The position numbers and the translations under genes were made by a program. Source: CAXBNB01 sp049115735 (GTDB taxonomy: Bacteria; Bacteroidota; Bacteroidia; Cytophagales; Cyclobacteriaceae). Taken from it: 64,000 bases of DNA. The DNA lies in assembly GCA_049115735.1 (NCBI GenBank), contig JAGDZP010000012.1, positions 310,001 through 374,000 on the forward strand, written 5' to 3'. The notes beneath the pieces are model-generated. The model was not told the DNA's origin, made no database searches, and saw only the letters and a program-made list of their open reading frames with translations. Positions 14,967 to 23,180 of this stretch are shown here, in pieces; positions within the stretch are counted from its first letter, which is position 1; each line of letters starts with the position of its first letter.

Positions 14967-16622
14967 TTAGAACGGACTTTCCACCAATGGCAAATCCAGC
15001 GTCATTGTCTGGAAATTCTTTTCAATTTCTACGTCCTCAATCAATAGGGCAGTATGTACAATGTATGATGTGGCAGAACCAGGTCCTGTACCTGTAAAGT
15101 TGTAAACCTTTTTGTCAGGTGATGCTCCTGCTATTTTCTTTAGGGACTTGAAATCAAAATCCGAAAGCCTGGCTGAGCTCATCAATTTCTCAGAGCCATC
15201 CTCTACAGATACTTTGTACACATTGCACATTTGCATTCTGCCCAGTTCAAATTTCTTTACGATCAGACCATATTCCAGATCTTCTTCTTTTGCCAGTTCT
15301 ATAAGTGATGCTTTTAGTGCATCATGATCTAATTCGTTTTTTACCTTTATAGATACTACACCCGGTCCGGTGCTCGTACCTGTTGGTTTGTGAGAATCCT
15401 TTGCCAGGGTTCTGTCCGTACGCACATTTTTCAATATGCCCTCCTCCAATAGCACAAGCTCCTCTGGAGCAGCCACGCCCTGGTTGTCATATTCATACGA
15501 GCCTAACAGTGCCGTGCCTTCATATTGTTTTAATGTGGGTAATAACGATATGCTTAAGAGTGGAGAAGATACTTTTTCTCCAATTTTTTCATCGAAGGGA
15601 TCCATGTTTTTCTTGATACCATAGCCATCGTTTTTTGTATCAATGTCTGAAGACACAAACTTGTTCAGTATCTTATTGTTAAAAAGCATGGGCACTGCCT
15701 CATCGAGGAAGAGCACCGGACCCTCATAGCTATCATCGAAAGCCGGGGCTAGCATTGAGATGGTCATTTCTTTGATGAGCTCACCAATTTCGGCTTTTAC
15801 TTTTGAGGCCGCTGGCAGGTCCGTAGGCTTTTCGTGTATGTAGGTGAGTTGCTTAAAAATTGGAGAGCCCTCAGGGGATAACCGCGCTGCGGATATTCTC
15901 ATCATCGTGAGGTTAGTGTTTGACTTTATCTTGCTTCCTTCACTGTTTACAAAATATTGATTGGTTGCGTAATTTTGAATGTTGACCATGGTGCCCAGTA
16001 AGTCTGAATACTCCAGAAATTTGGATGATACGTCTTTTGCATAGTCTTCCAGGTATTTTTGATCTATGTCCAGGTTCAAGGCGGGAGATTCATAATTGAC
16101 TACCGGTACTTTCGCAAACCTTCTATGCGGCAACTCCGAAATAGGTTTGCCTTCGGCTTTTACATACTTAAGGTGAGAGTCAAATATCCGTGAGGCGGAT
16201 TTGTACACCTGGTCGGTAGAAAGCCACAAAGCCCTGCGAATGCCATAATAATCATCGCCCAACGGTACTTGCCATGTGTCCGGAGCAGCTGGTGTTTGTT
16301 GGATGTCAGAGTCTATGCTTTCATCATTAAACTCATAATCACCGACCATCACCCTTACATACTTGTTGCGGAAGGGAGTAACCGACGAACCAACCAGGGT
16401 ACCAAGATTGGCCTGGATGCTCGTGATAGAACTTTCGTTGATGCCGTACCTGATGTAAAATGGTTTTTGGTAGTCCTTGTATTGCAGCTCGCTCATGCTG
16501 CGATCCAATTCATCGGTGATTGCTCTCATCACTACATCATCATTGCCTTGTGCCACTGCCAAAGTAATGGTACTGAAAACCACCAATAAGGAGCTAAATG
16601 TATATTTAATTGTTCTTTTCAT
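14967..16622 (-). CDS. Exported TldD/PmbA-family protein without HExxxH
   Basis: A 551-residue protein of the TldD/PmbA (peptidase U62) fold with a signal peptide (MKRTIKYTFSSLLVVFSTIT, then LAVAQ). ATG at 16622 is preferred to a TTG at 16631. Where its partner has a HExxxH metal site this protein reads LFLDEAVPMLFNNKIL, so it is predicted to be non-catalytic, as PmbA/TldE is relative to TldD. The C-terminal glycine-rich segment (NFTGTGPGSATSYIVHTALL) fits the family. Its start lies within 11 bp of the upstream partner's stop. Cytoplasmic TldD/E matures peptides; this exported pair must act outside the cytoplasm on an unknown substrate. Confidence 0.8.
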   Translation of the reverse strand: MKRTIKYTFSSLLVVFSTITLAVAQGNDDVVMRAITDELDRSMSELQYKDYQKPFYIRYGINESSITSIQANLGTLVGSSVTPFRNKYVRVMVGDYEFNDESIDSDIQQTPAAPDTWQVPLGDDYYGIRRALWLSTDQVYKSASRIFDSHLKYVKAEGKPISELPHRRFAKVPVVNYESPALNLDIDQKYLEDYAKDVSSKFLEYSDLLGTMVNIQNYATNQYFVNSEGSKIKSNTNLTMMRISAARLSPEGSPIFKQLTYIHEKPTDLPAASKVKAEIGELIKEMTISMLAPAFDDSYEGPVLFLDEAVPMLFNNKILNKFVSSDIDTKNDGYGIKKNMDPFDEKIGEKVSSPLLSISLLPTLKQYEGTALLGSYEYDNQGVAAPEELVLLEEGILKNVRTDRTLAKDSHKPTGTSTGPGVVSIKVKNELDHDALKASLIELAKEEDLEYGLIVKKFELGRMQMCNVYKVSVEDGSEKLMSSARLSDFDFKSLKKIAGASPDKKVYNFTGTGPGSATSYIVHTALLIEDVEIEKNFQTMTLDLPLVESPF

Positions 16623-16632
16623 GAGTCTCAAC

Positions 16633-18309
16633 TTATTCGCCTTTTGGTCGTGGTAGTAATGGTGTGTTTTTGGTCGCTTTTGATGGCTTTTTCTGCGTCT
16701 CTATTCTTTTTACAAATAGGGCAGGAGCAGTAGCACTTACCGGCACACCGCCAGACTCGGCACCACATATTCCGGTAAATGTCTCTTTGTTATCACCAGT
16801 GGCAGTTATCTGCGCAAACATAGTCAGTGGTGTACCAATCAAATCAACACCACGCACCAGTTCGTCTGGTCGCTTGTCAACATATATCCGATACACCAGT
16901 GTAGGCATTATGTTGAACGAATTGGTATTGTACCTGTCCGTTCTTGTAAATCCGCCGGTCACATCCACGAAATAATAACCATATTCCCTGCTTTGCTCTA
17001 TGCACTCCTCAATGATCATGTTTCTGAGTTTCTTCTCAGACAATGGTTCATGCGATTCTATGATAAGGTTGGATTGTCTGGCCACAGGGTTCAATCCCGC
17101 CTGACATCTCCCATGCCCGTTGCTTGATTTGAAGTTTTCCAGTGGACTTCTAGACATCAAAAATGATTTCAAAACACCATTTTCTACCACTCGTACCTTT
17201 TGCGCTTCTATGCCTTCATCATCAAATTTATAGTGGCCAATTAGATCCTGACCGTTATATTCTGTCATAGAAGGGTCGGAGAAAATATTGATGGTTTGAG
17301 GAAGAACCTTTTCGTTGATTTTTTCTTTGAAAGTCTGACCATCACTTTCACTTTTTAGCCTGTGTCCTTCTATTCTGTGACCAAATATTTCATGAAAAAA
17401 CACACCAGCTACCCTGGCATGTAGGAGTGCCGGCCCTGTATAGGGTTCTGCCAATGGAGCGTCTTTGAGCTCTTGCAGCAATTCGATCATTTTCTTTATG
17501 TCCTTCTTCAATTCCGACTCGGAGGGAAGATTTTGAGGATCGAAAGCAAAGTAAGAATTGTAAAGTGGTACGATCTCCCCATCTGTGCAACGTACCTGTG
17601 CATTGATGTGCAAATGTGCATAGGTCATGTTTTGAGCTATGTATGCTCCTTCTGATGACGTGAAGTATTTTCTTTCGGTAGTAAAATTCAGATCGGCCTT
17701 GCCAGTCACAATGTCTTCGTCTGCTAAAAATGCTTTCGACAGCCTCTTGAGTTTATCCTCCCATTTTGTACGATTCAGTGTTATTTCGGTCTCCAACTTT
17801 GGCTCAACAGATGTTATAGGAGATTCTTTAGAAAAGTCAGGGATGTCCGAACCCTCTTCTTCCTCCATGGTCTGTACTTTTTTGTACTGCCGTGATGCAG
17901 ATAAGTATGCGGTATGGGTAATCTGCCACAGTGTTTTTTGGATAGATTTTTTAGAATTTGTCAGTGGAATAGGATTGCTACTTACACTGATGTTTCCTCT
18001 TCCTTTATTCTGTACCTCATGCGTATTGTCTTTGGAATAGTCTCCAATACGAACGCTCGTTTTGGCCAGCCTGTTTTTCGAAGTGTTGGAAGCAATCAGG
18101 CTTCCCATGTTGGTACTGATAGCTACATTGTTTATTTCATTCACACCATAGTCGAGGTAATAGGCGGGTATGTCTGCGGTGGAAAGTACTGCAAACTCTC
18201 TATCCAGTTCTTCTTTCAAAATGTCGAGTAGCGGGTCTTGTTGTGCCCGAGCATCGACAGTCAGAAATGGGATAGCTAATGTTAAAAAAAATAGAATCTT
18301 CTGCTTCAT
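16633..18309 (-). CDS. Exported TldD/PmbA-family metalloprotease (catalytic subunit)
   Basis: A 558-residue TldD-type protein. ATG at 18309 gives a signal peptide (MKQKILFFLTLAIPFLTVDA, then RAQQ); a GTG at 18321 is the alternative. The zinc-binding motif is visible as FFHEIFGHRIEGHR, matching the HExxxH of TldD. Family glycine-rich C-terminal regions are also present (FTGICGAESGGVPVSA). It precedes the HExxxH-less partner with a near-overlapping junction, so a heteromeric enzyme is likely, as in TldD/TldE. Classical TldD/E is cytosolic; here both subunits carry export signals. It probably starts the two-gene transcript. Confidence 0.85.
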   Translation of the reverse strand: MKQKILFFLTLAIPFLTVDARAQQDPLLDILKEELDREFAVLSTADIPAYYLDYGVNEINNVAISTNMGSLIASNTSKNRLAKTSVRIGDYSKDNTHEVQNKGRGNISVSSNPIPLTNSKKSIQKTLWQITHTAYLSASRQYKKVQTMEEEEGSDIPDFSKESPITSVEPKLETEITLNRTKWEDKLKRLSKAFLADEDIVTGKADLNFTTERKYFTSSEGAYIAQNMTYAHLHINAQVRCTDGEIVPLYNSYFAFDPQNLPSESELKKDIKKMIELLQELKDAPLAEPYTGPALLHARVAGVFFHEIFGHRIEGHRLKSESDGQTFKEKINEKVLPQTINIFSDPSMTEYNGQDLIGHYKFDDEGIEAQKVRVVENGVLKSFLMSRSPLENFKSSNGHGRCQAGLNPVARQSNLIIESHEPLSEKKLRNMIIEECIEQSREYGYYFVDVTGGFTRTDRYNTNSFNIMPTLVYRIYVDKRPDELVRGVDLIGTPLTMFAQITATGDNKETFTGICGAESGGVPVSATAPALFVKRIETQKKPSKATKNTPLLPRPKGE

Positions 18310-18539
18310 ATCTGTTGCCACAATTAGAAAAGGATGACGAAATTAAGGGTTTGCCTTAGTCATTCAAATCATTAATCCATAATATTTTGTTGAGTCACAT
18401 AGTTAGTGTGCTTTTTTGTATTATCGGTCATAGACCTAAAAAGGTTCCTTATTGGACTTAAAAAAATGTTGGGTGGTAAGAATGTTATATGGCTGGTCAG
18501 CTATTGTCGCTTTATTCCCACTTCTGTCACTCTAACTAT

Positions 18540-18803
18540 TAACCTGAACCCGGTTTAAAAATAACTCTATTGTTGTTTATTGAAGTATTCATATAGCCTA
18601 ACACAGATAATTCCTCCCTTGAGGGCAGTCGAACAGACACACTCTGTGAAGATTGATGCTGAAAAGCACAGGAGGGTGTTTATGCGGAAATGTAGAATTG
18701 ATACATGTAAATCACCCCTATGAGCTACGCCCGCAACCTTCGACTCTCGTCTCGGTTGTCCTCAAGGGGATAATTTTTGGGATGATTAATCGTGTTCAGG
18801 TTA
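18540..18803. repeat. MITE-like element with inverted ends
   Basis: Outer ends TAACCTGAACCCG (18540-18552) and the reverse complement of TAACCTGAACACG (18791-18803) match at 12 of 13 positions. A second inverted pair lies inside: 18609-18631 and 18753-18775, both with CCTTGAGG at the centre. No reading frame spans the element. The nested symmetry suggests a small non-autonomous mobile element or a structured RNA gene. Confidence 0.5.
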
Positions 18804-18831
18804 TTAACTCAATATCGGTATCTTGCTAATG

Positions 18832-18918
18832 AATCCTGAAAGGATGACTGCATTATAGCAAATCCCTTTCAAATATAAATTTTTGTTTGATTGGATATAG
18901 TTTCACCCTTTCAGGGTT
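18832..18918. repeat. Facing pair of REP-like hairpins
   Basis: Hairpin ATCC-TGAAA-GGAT (18833-18845) and its inverted relative ACCC-TTTCA-GGGT (18905-18917) are followed on their inner sides by related sequence (GACTGCATTATAGC, and on the other strand GAAACTATATCC). The arrangement is that of a REPIN-type doublet. Confidence 0.45.
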
Positions 18919-19256
18919 GAAAAAGGAACCTTCACTTTCTAGAATTTTTTTATCTCTTCGGGAATTAAAAACCGCTTCAATTAAAAATTCTTAGTTCACG
19001 GCAATGATTTCTTTACATTTCTTAAAAGCTGTTTGTGTCTTGGGGATCATATTAGGGAGAAAAAGCCAAACGCCTCAGGGATAAGAATTACACAATAATA
19101 GTTTAAGATATTGTAGGGCTAATCTCAAATACTTAGTAGTAAAACTAAAATAATTAGCTAATTGATTGCTAAATATTCTAGGGTTTTGTAATTTTATCCA
19201 TTATATACTAAAATGTATAGCAATTAAAATTGATTGGATGAACTAAAAGAAAACAA

Positions 19257-19538
19257 ATGACGAGTATGAAGATCGGAGATGACTACAAATTGAAATTGAC
19301 TTCTAAAAAGTTAAAATCAGGTAAGTGCCAGGTAAAGTTTTATGCCACAGTGGAGACAAAGAAAAACCTGTATGGTTATATTTTAGCAGATGCAGGTGAG
19401 TCCCTTAAAGATGTTGTGGTCAAGATCATCAATAGGTTAAATTCGGTTAAGGCAAAAGATAGTTTTCACCACATCAATTTGTACTCGATAGGAAAGAGGA
19501 GTGAGACGGACGCAAACTTCATTGTCTTTGATAACTAG
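19257..19538 (+). CDS. Small hypothetical protein
   Basis: A 93-residue basic protein, unrecognised. It has a beta-rich start (DYKLKLTSKKLKSGKCQVKF) and a predicted helix (ESLKDVVVKIINRLNSV). ATG at 19257 and the one three codons later (19266) are equally possible. It lies 60 bp before the S24-type repressor gene in the same direction, but a separate promoter-like TAATTTTG (19553-19560) sits between them, so they need not share a transcript. Confidence 0.5.
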   Translation: MTSMKIGDDYKLKLTSKKLKSGKCQVKFYATVETKKNLYGYILADAGESLKDVVVKIINRLNSVKAKDSFHHINLYSIGKRSETDANFIVFDN

Positions 19539-19597
19539 TATTCAATTAATCTTAATTTTGTTACAGTACTGAATAAGATCCCAGGAAAATAAAAATC

Positions 19598-20389
19598 ATG
19601 GAAAAAGCCCAGGTAAACGAAAACATCAAATTCTTAAGGAAAAAAGAAGGCTACACTCAGGAAACTTTTGCTGATGTTATTGGTATCAAAAGATCACTCG
19701 TTGGAGCTTATGAAGAGGGTAGGGCCGATCCCAGGCTGAACAACCTGCTAAAAATGTCTGAAGTATTTGGAGTGTCTGTAGATACAATGATTAGTAAAAA
19801 TGTAACAGAACTTTCAGAGGATGAACTCTATGCAGGCGACAATCAAAATCTCAAAGTGTTAGCCATCACCATGGATAGTGAGGAAAATGAAAATATTGAG
19901 CTCATCCCTCAAAAAGCGTCAGCCGGCTACCTCAATGGATATTCAGATCCTCAGTACCTCGGTACCATGCCGAAATTTAAACTACCCATGCTGCCGGGCA
20001 ATGCTACGTACAGAGCATTTGAAATTTCCGGGGACTCCATGTTACCTATGCTACCTGGCACGGTGATCATTGGGGAGTATGTAGAGAATCCTGAATACAT
20101 CAAAAATGGCAAGACCTATGTGTTGATATCGAAGGATGAGGGGATCGTCTACAAGCGAGTTTTCAACTACATGAAAGACAATGGGAAACTGTTTTTAGTT
20201 TCTGACAATAAGACCTATTCCCCTTATGAAATCAAAGGGAGTGATGTGCTGGAGATATGGGAGTCCAAAGCCTATATCAGTGTAAACTTCCCGGATCAGT
20301 CAGGCGATCCTGAAATGTCCATCGATCAGCTAACCAACATTGTGATGGAGCTGAAACAGGAGATCACCAAAATTAAGGGCGGAGCATAA
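19598..20389 (+). CDS. XRE-family repressor with S24 (LexA/CI-like) peptidase domain
   Basis: A 263-residue regulator. Residues 6-64 form a Cro/CI helix-turn-helix (IKFLRKKEGYTQETFADVIG, VGAYEEGRADP). Residues about 105-215 form an S24 domain with a candidate Ala109-Gly110 cleavage site (QKASAGYL), nucleophile Ser147 (ISGDSMLPM) and general-base Lys186 (IVYKRVF). In LexA and lambda CI this arrangement gives self-cleavage after DNA damage. A C-terminal helix (LTNIVMELKQEITKIK) may dimerise. A promoter-like TAATTTTG lies at 19553-19560. No prophage genes are near, so it is probably a chromosomal stress regulator with unknown targets. Confidence 0.88.
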   Translation: MEKAQVNENIKFLRKKEGYTQETFADVIGIKRSLVGAYEEGRADPRLNNLLKMSEVFGVSVDTMISKNVTELSEDELYAGDNQNLKVLAITMDSEENENIELIPQKASAGYLNGYSDPQYLGTMPKFKLPMLPGNATYRAFEISGDSMLPMLPGTVIIGEYVENPEYIKNGKTYVLISKDEGIVYKRVFNYMKDNGKLFLVSDNKTYSPYEIKGSDVLEIWESKAYISVNFPDQSGDPEMSIDQLTNIVMELKQEITKIKGGA

Positions 20390-20763
20390 TGTAATAGCGA
20401 TATTGCGACATGTTGAGTTTAGATTTTCATAGTGTAAATCCTCTTACCTGTTTTTTCAAATGCACCTTACTTTGCGTAATATAGTTTTCTTGCAATTGAG
20501 GTTTGAAGTGTTCAAGATGCCCTCATTGTTGATTTTACTTTTGTAACACTTTTCTTATGTATTGATTTGAAGAGACTAGATGAGCAAATCTCAATGTATT
20601 TGAATTTGCATATTTGAAATTCTACCTCACCAGTTAATGCATACTTATCTTTCCTTCTTTATGTTGGAAAAGCATAACATTTAGTTAAAATTGCCGACTA
20701 TAATTATTCTTACCTTTGCTTGTCTTTGACTAAAATATTTACCAGTCTTAAACCTATTGAATA
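20390..20763. other. Intergenic region, empty apart from one promoter
   Basis: AT-rich and without a supported gene. The only clear signal is the promoter at 20691-20718, which belongs to the transporter downstream. Confidence 0.6.
20691..20718 (+). promoter_or_regulatory. Bacteroidota-type promoter
   Basis: TTG (20691-20693), a 17-bp spacer and TACCTTTG (20711-20718) match the housekeeping consensus of this phylum. It lies 45 bp before the GTG of the Na/Pi cotransporter. Confidence 0.65.
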
Positions 20764-22497
20764 GTGGAATACGGATTATTTGATTTACTGAAGCTTATTG
20801 GTGCTTTGGGTTTTTTCATCTATGGGATGAAAGTAATGAGTGAAGCTATTCAGAAGGTAGCAGGTGATAAGCTCAGAGATATTATGAATACCATTACCGC
20901 GAATAGGCTCAGTGGTATTCTTACTGGCTTTCTGACAACTGCTATTATTCAATCATCATCTGCAACTACAGTTATGATTGTAAGTTTTGTTAACGCTGGT
21001 TTGCTTAAGTTAAAGCAGGCTGTTGGAGTGATTATGGGTGCCAATATTGGAACCACTATGACGGCAGTTCTTATTTTGGTGTTTGGTTTTTCAAAGTTTA
21101 GCATCGGGACATATACCCTTCCAATCATAGCATTTGGTTTCCCATTGCTTTTTGCGAAAAAAGAAAGTTTGAAATACTGGGGTGAGTTTATGATCGGATT
21201 CGCACTTTTATTTATGGGGCTTTCGGCGTTAAAAGATTCCGTGCCGGATTTAAAGCAGAACCCTGAGATTCTTGAGTGGATAACCAATATTAATAATCTT
21301 GGTTATGTATCAATTATACTATTCGTGCTACTAGGTACCTTGATTACTGTCATTGTGCAATCATCAAGTGCTGCTATGGCAATCACTCTAATCATGTGCG
21401 AAAATGGATGGATTCCATTTGAATTAGCTGCTGCTATCGTTTTGGGTGAGAATATTGGAACAACAATTACTGCGAACCTTGCTGCACTCGTAGGAAATGT
21501 ACATGCAAAACGAGCCGCCAGGGCACACCTGATGTTCAATATCTTTGGGGTTGTTTGGATGCTTGTGCTTTTCTACCCCTTTCTAGGGGCAATAGATATG
21601 GCAATGATAAGGACCGGACAAGGTTCCCCGCTCAGCGAAGTACCTGCTATTAAGTGGGGTTTGACATATTTCCATATAAGTTTCAACATCATAAACACAG
21701 GAATAATGATATGGTTTGTACCATTTATAGTAAGGGTTGTTGAGAAAATGGTGCCACACAAAAGTGATGAAGATGATGTATTCCATCTGGAATACATTGG
21801 TACTCAATTGATGAGAACAGCTGAACTGTCATTAGAGGAAGCTAGAAAGGAAGTGGCCAAATTTGGTAAAATGGTAAAAAAGATGTTTGGCTTTCTCCAA
21901 GAAATGGTTGAAACTGAAGATTTGAAGAAACAGATGAAATTTCTGGAAAAGATTCAACGCTACGAAGATCGAACAGATGAACTAGAGGTAGAAATTGACA
22001 ACTATTTGGTAAAGGTTGCTGAAGGGAGATTAAGTGCCAAAACTTCTCATGAAATTAAAGGAATACTAAGCATTACAAATGACTTGGAGCGTGCAGCAGA
22101 TATTATTTTGAGGGCTGCTAATGATATTAAGAGAAAAGCGAAATATGATTTGAAGTTTACAAAAGATCAGTTATCTGATTTTGTCTTGATGTTTGATGCA
22201 GTGAATGAGGCCATAGATATAATGCTGATAAATTTAAATTCGAATTATACTAGAGTAACATTAAATGATGCGATAGCTAAGGAGGAAAAAGTCAATAAAA
22301 CCCTAAAAAAACTCAGCAAAAAACATCTATCCAGCATAGATTCAAAACATTTTAATGTGCGATTGGGAATAGTATACAGAGACATCATTGTGAATTTAGA
22401 AAAAGTTGCCGATCATTTGATCAACGTTTCTGAGGGCGTGACAGGAACCTTCATAAAAGATGAAGAAGAACAAGAAAATAACCCCGAGAAAGTCTAA
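20764..22497 (+). CDS. Na+/phosphate cotransporter with PhoU-like C-terminal domain
   Basis: A 577-residue inner-membrane protein of the NptA/YjbB type. Two inverted Na/Pi repeats are visible, each with the conserved QSSSA motif: IIQSSSATTVMIVSFVNAGL near residue 62 and VQSSSAAMAITLIM near 200. They are followed by GENIGTTITAN. After the last helix (about residue 325) comes a soluble helical region resembling PhoU (about 345-560), as in many bacterial members. It moves phosphate with sodium; direction is debated for the family. GTG start, good promoter upstream. It overlaps the convergent 22494 gene by 4 bp. Confidence 0.9.
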   Translation: MEYGLFDLLKLIGALGFFIYGMKVMSEAIQKVAGDKLRDIMNTITANRLSGILTGFLTTAIIQSSSATTVMIVSFVNAGLLKLKQAVGVIMGANIGTTMTAVLILVFGFSKFSIGTYTLPIIAFGFPLLFAKKESLKYWGEFMIGFALLFMGLSALKDSVPDLKQNPEILEWITNINNLGYVSIILFVLLGTLITVIVQSSSAAMAITLIMCENGWIPFELAAAIVLGENIGTTITANLAALVGNVHAKRAARAHLMFNIFGVVWMLVLFYPFLGAIDMAMIRTGQGSPLSEVPAIKWGLTYFHISFNIINTGIMIWFVPFIVRVVEKMVPHKSDEDDVFHLEYIGTQLMRTAELSLEEARKEVAKFGKMVKKMFGFLQEMVETEDLKKQMKFLEKIQRYEDRTDELEVEIDNYLVKVAEGRLSAKTSHEIKGILSITNDLERAADIILRAANDIKRKAKYDLKFTKDQLSDFVLMFDAVNEAIDIMLINLNSNYTRVTLNDAIAKEEKVNKTLKKLSKKHLSSIDSKHFNVRLGIVYRDIIVNLEKVADHLINVSEGVTGTFIKDEEEQENNPEKV

Positions 22498-23039
22498 TCC
22501 CATTTACCTAAGGATTCCATAATATAGTGAAAGGAGATAATCCCAAGGGAAATCCATTCTGCTGTGAGTAAGCTTATTATGCCGAACACCTTATAAAGAG
22601 CAATTGATGTTGTAATAAGGATGACGATTCCAATTTTTACCCAGCGTTGTTCTTTGGAAGTATATTTGACAATGACCACACTGCTTCCACCAAAAAATAA
22701 GATGGCCATAATATAATGTAGCGTAGCAAACTCCTTGCATGGAAATATTACAACTCCCAATAGTACTAATCCCAAGGCTGTATTGTACCATTTCTTGTTT
22801 TTGATTACTCCATTCACAATAAAAAGCATGGAAGCCATGGTAAGAAGAATGGGGTAGGTTTGTGGATTATTCTTCATATAAGCATATGCACTAATACTTG
22901 ACTTGAAGCCTTCAGATCCATGATCAGCTATATATAGGATGAGAGGAATAAAGGCGAGTAGGGTTGCTAATATCCTTTCAAGTTTGGCAAACCGAACAAA
23001 GCCGTCAGCCTTCTTGCGTATGTATTCGAAAGTGTTCAT
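22494..23039 (-). CDS. Six-helix membrane protein of unknown function
   Basis: A 181-residue integral membrane protein with about six hydrophobic segments (near residues 22-38, 60-78, 84-100, 106-124, 134-150 and 156-172). Short charged loops alternate with them. Sequence marks such as FPCKEFATLHYIMAILFFGGS and AEWISLGIISFHYIME, with a His in each of two helices, look conserved, but I cannot assign a named family. It converges with the phosphate transporter, overlapping by 4 bp, and has no other partner. Confidence 0.7.
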   Translation of the reverse strand: MNTFEYIRKKADGFVRFAKLERILATLLAFIPLILYIADHGSEGFKSSISAYAYMKNNPQTYPILLTMASMLFIVNGVIKNKKWYNTALGLVLLGVVIFPCKEFATLHYIMAILFFGGSSVVIVKYTSKEQRWVKIGIVILITTSIALYKVFGIISLLTAEWISLGIISFHYIMESLGKWD

Positions 23040-23180
23040 AAATGAAATATAATTAGATCTGTGTTTATATCATTGTTGTATGGATGTTGAATGAAAAAAA
23101 AGGAATAATTATAAATGGTAGGTCTGCCTGAGTATTCCCGATGTATTCACCTACCTTTGCGGCTCATTTAATAGAGACTT

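Larger units (their letters stand above)
18310..19256. other. Long intergenic region rich in inverted repeats
   Basis: About 950 bp without a convincing gene. It holds a 264-bp structure with matching inverted ends (18540-18803) and a pair of facing short hairpin repeats (18832-18918). The final 250 bp before the 19257 gene are AT-rich and show no clear feature. Confidence 0.6.
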
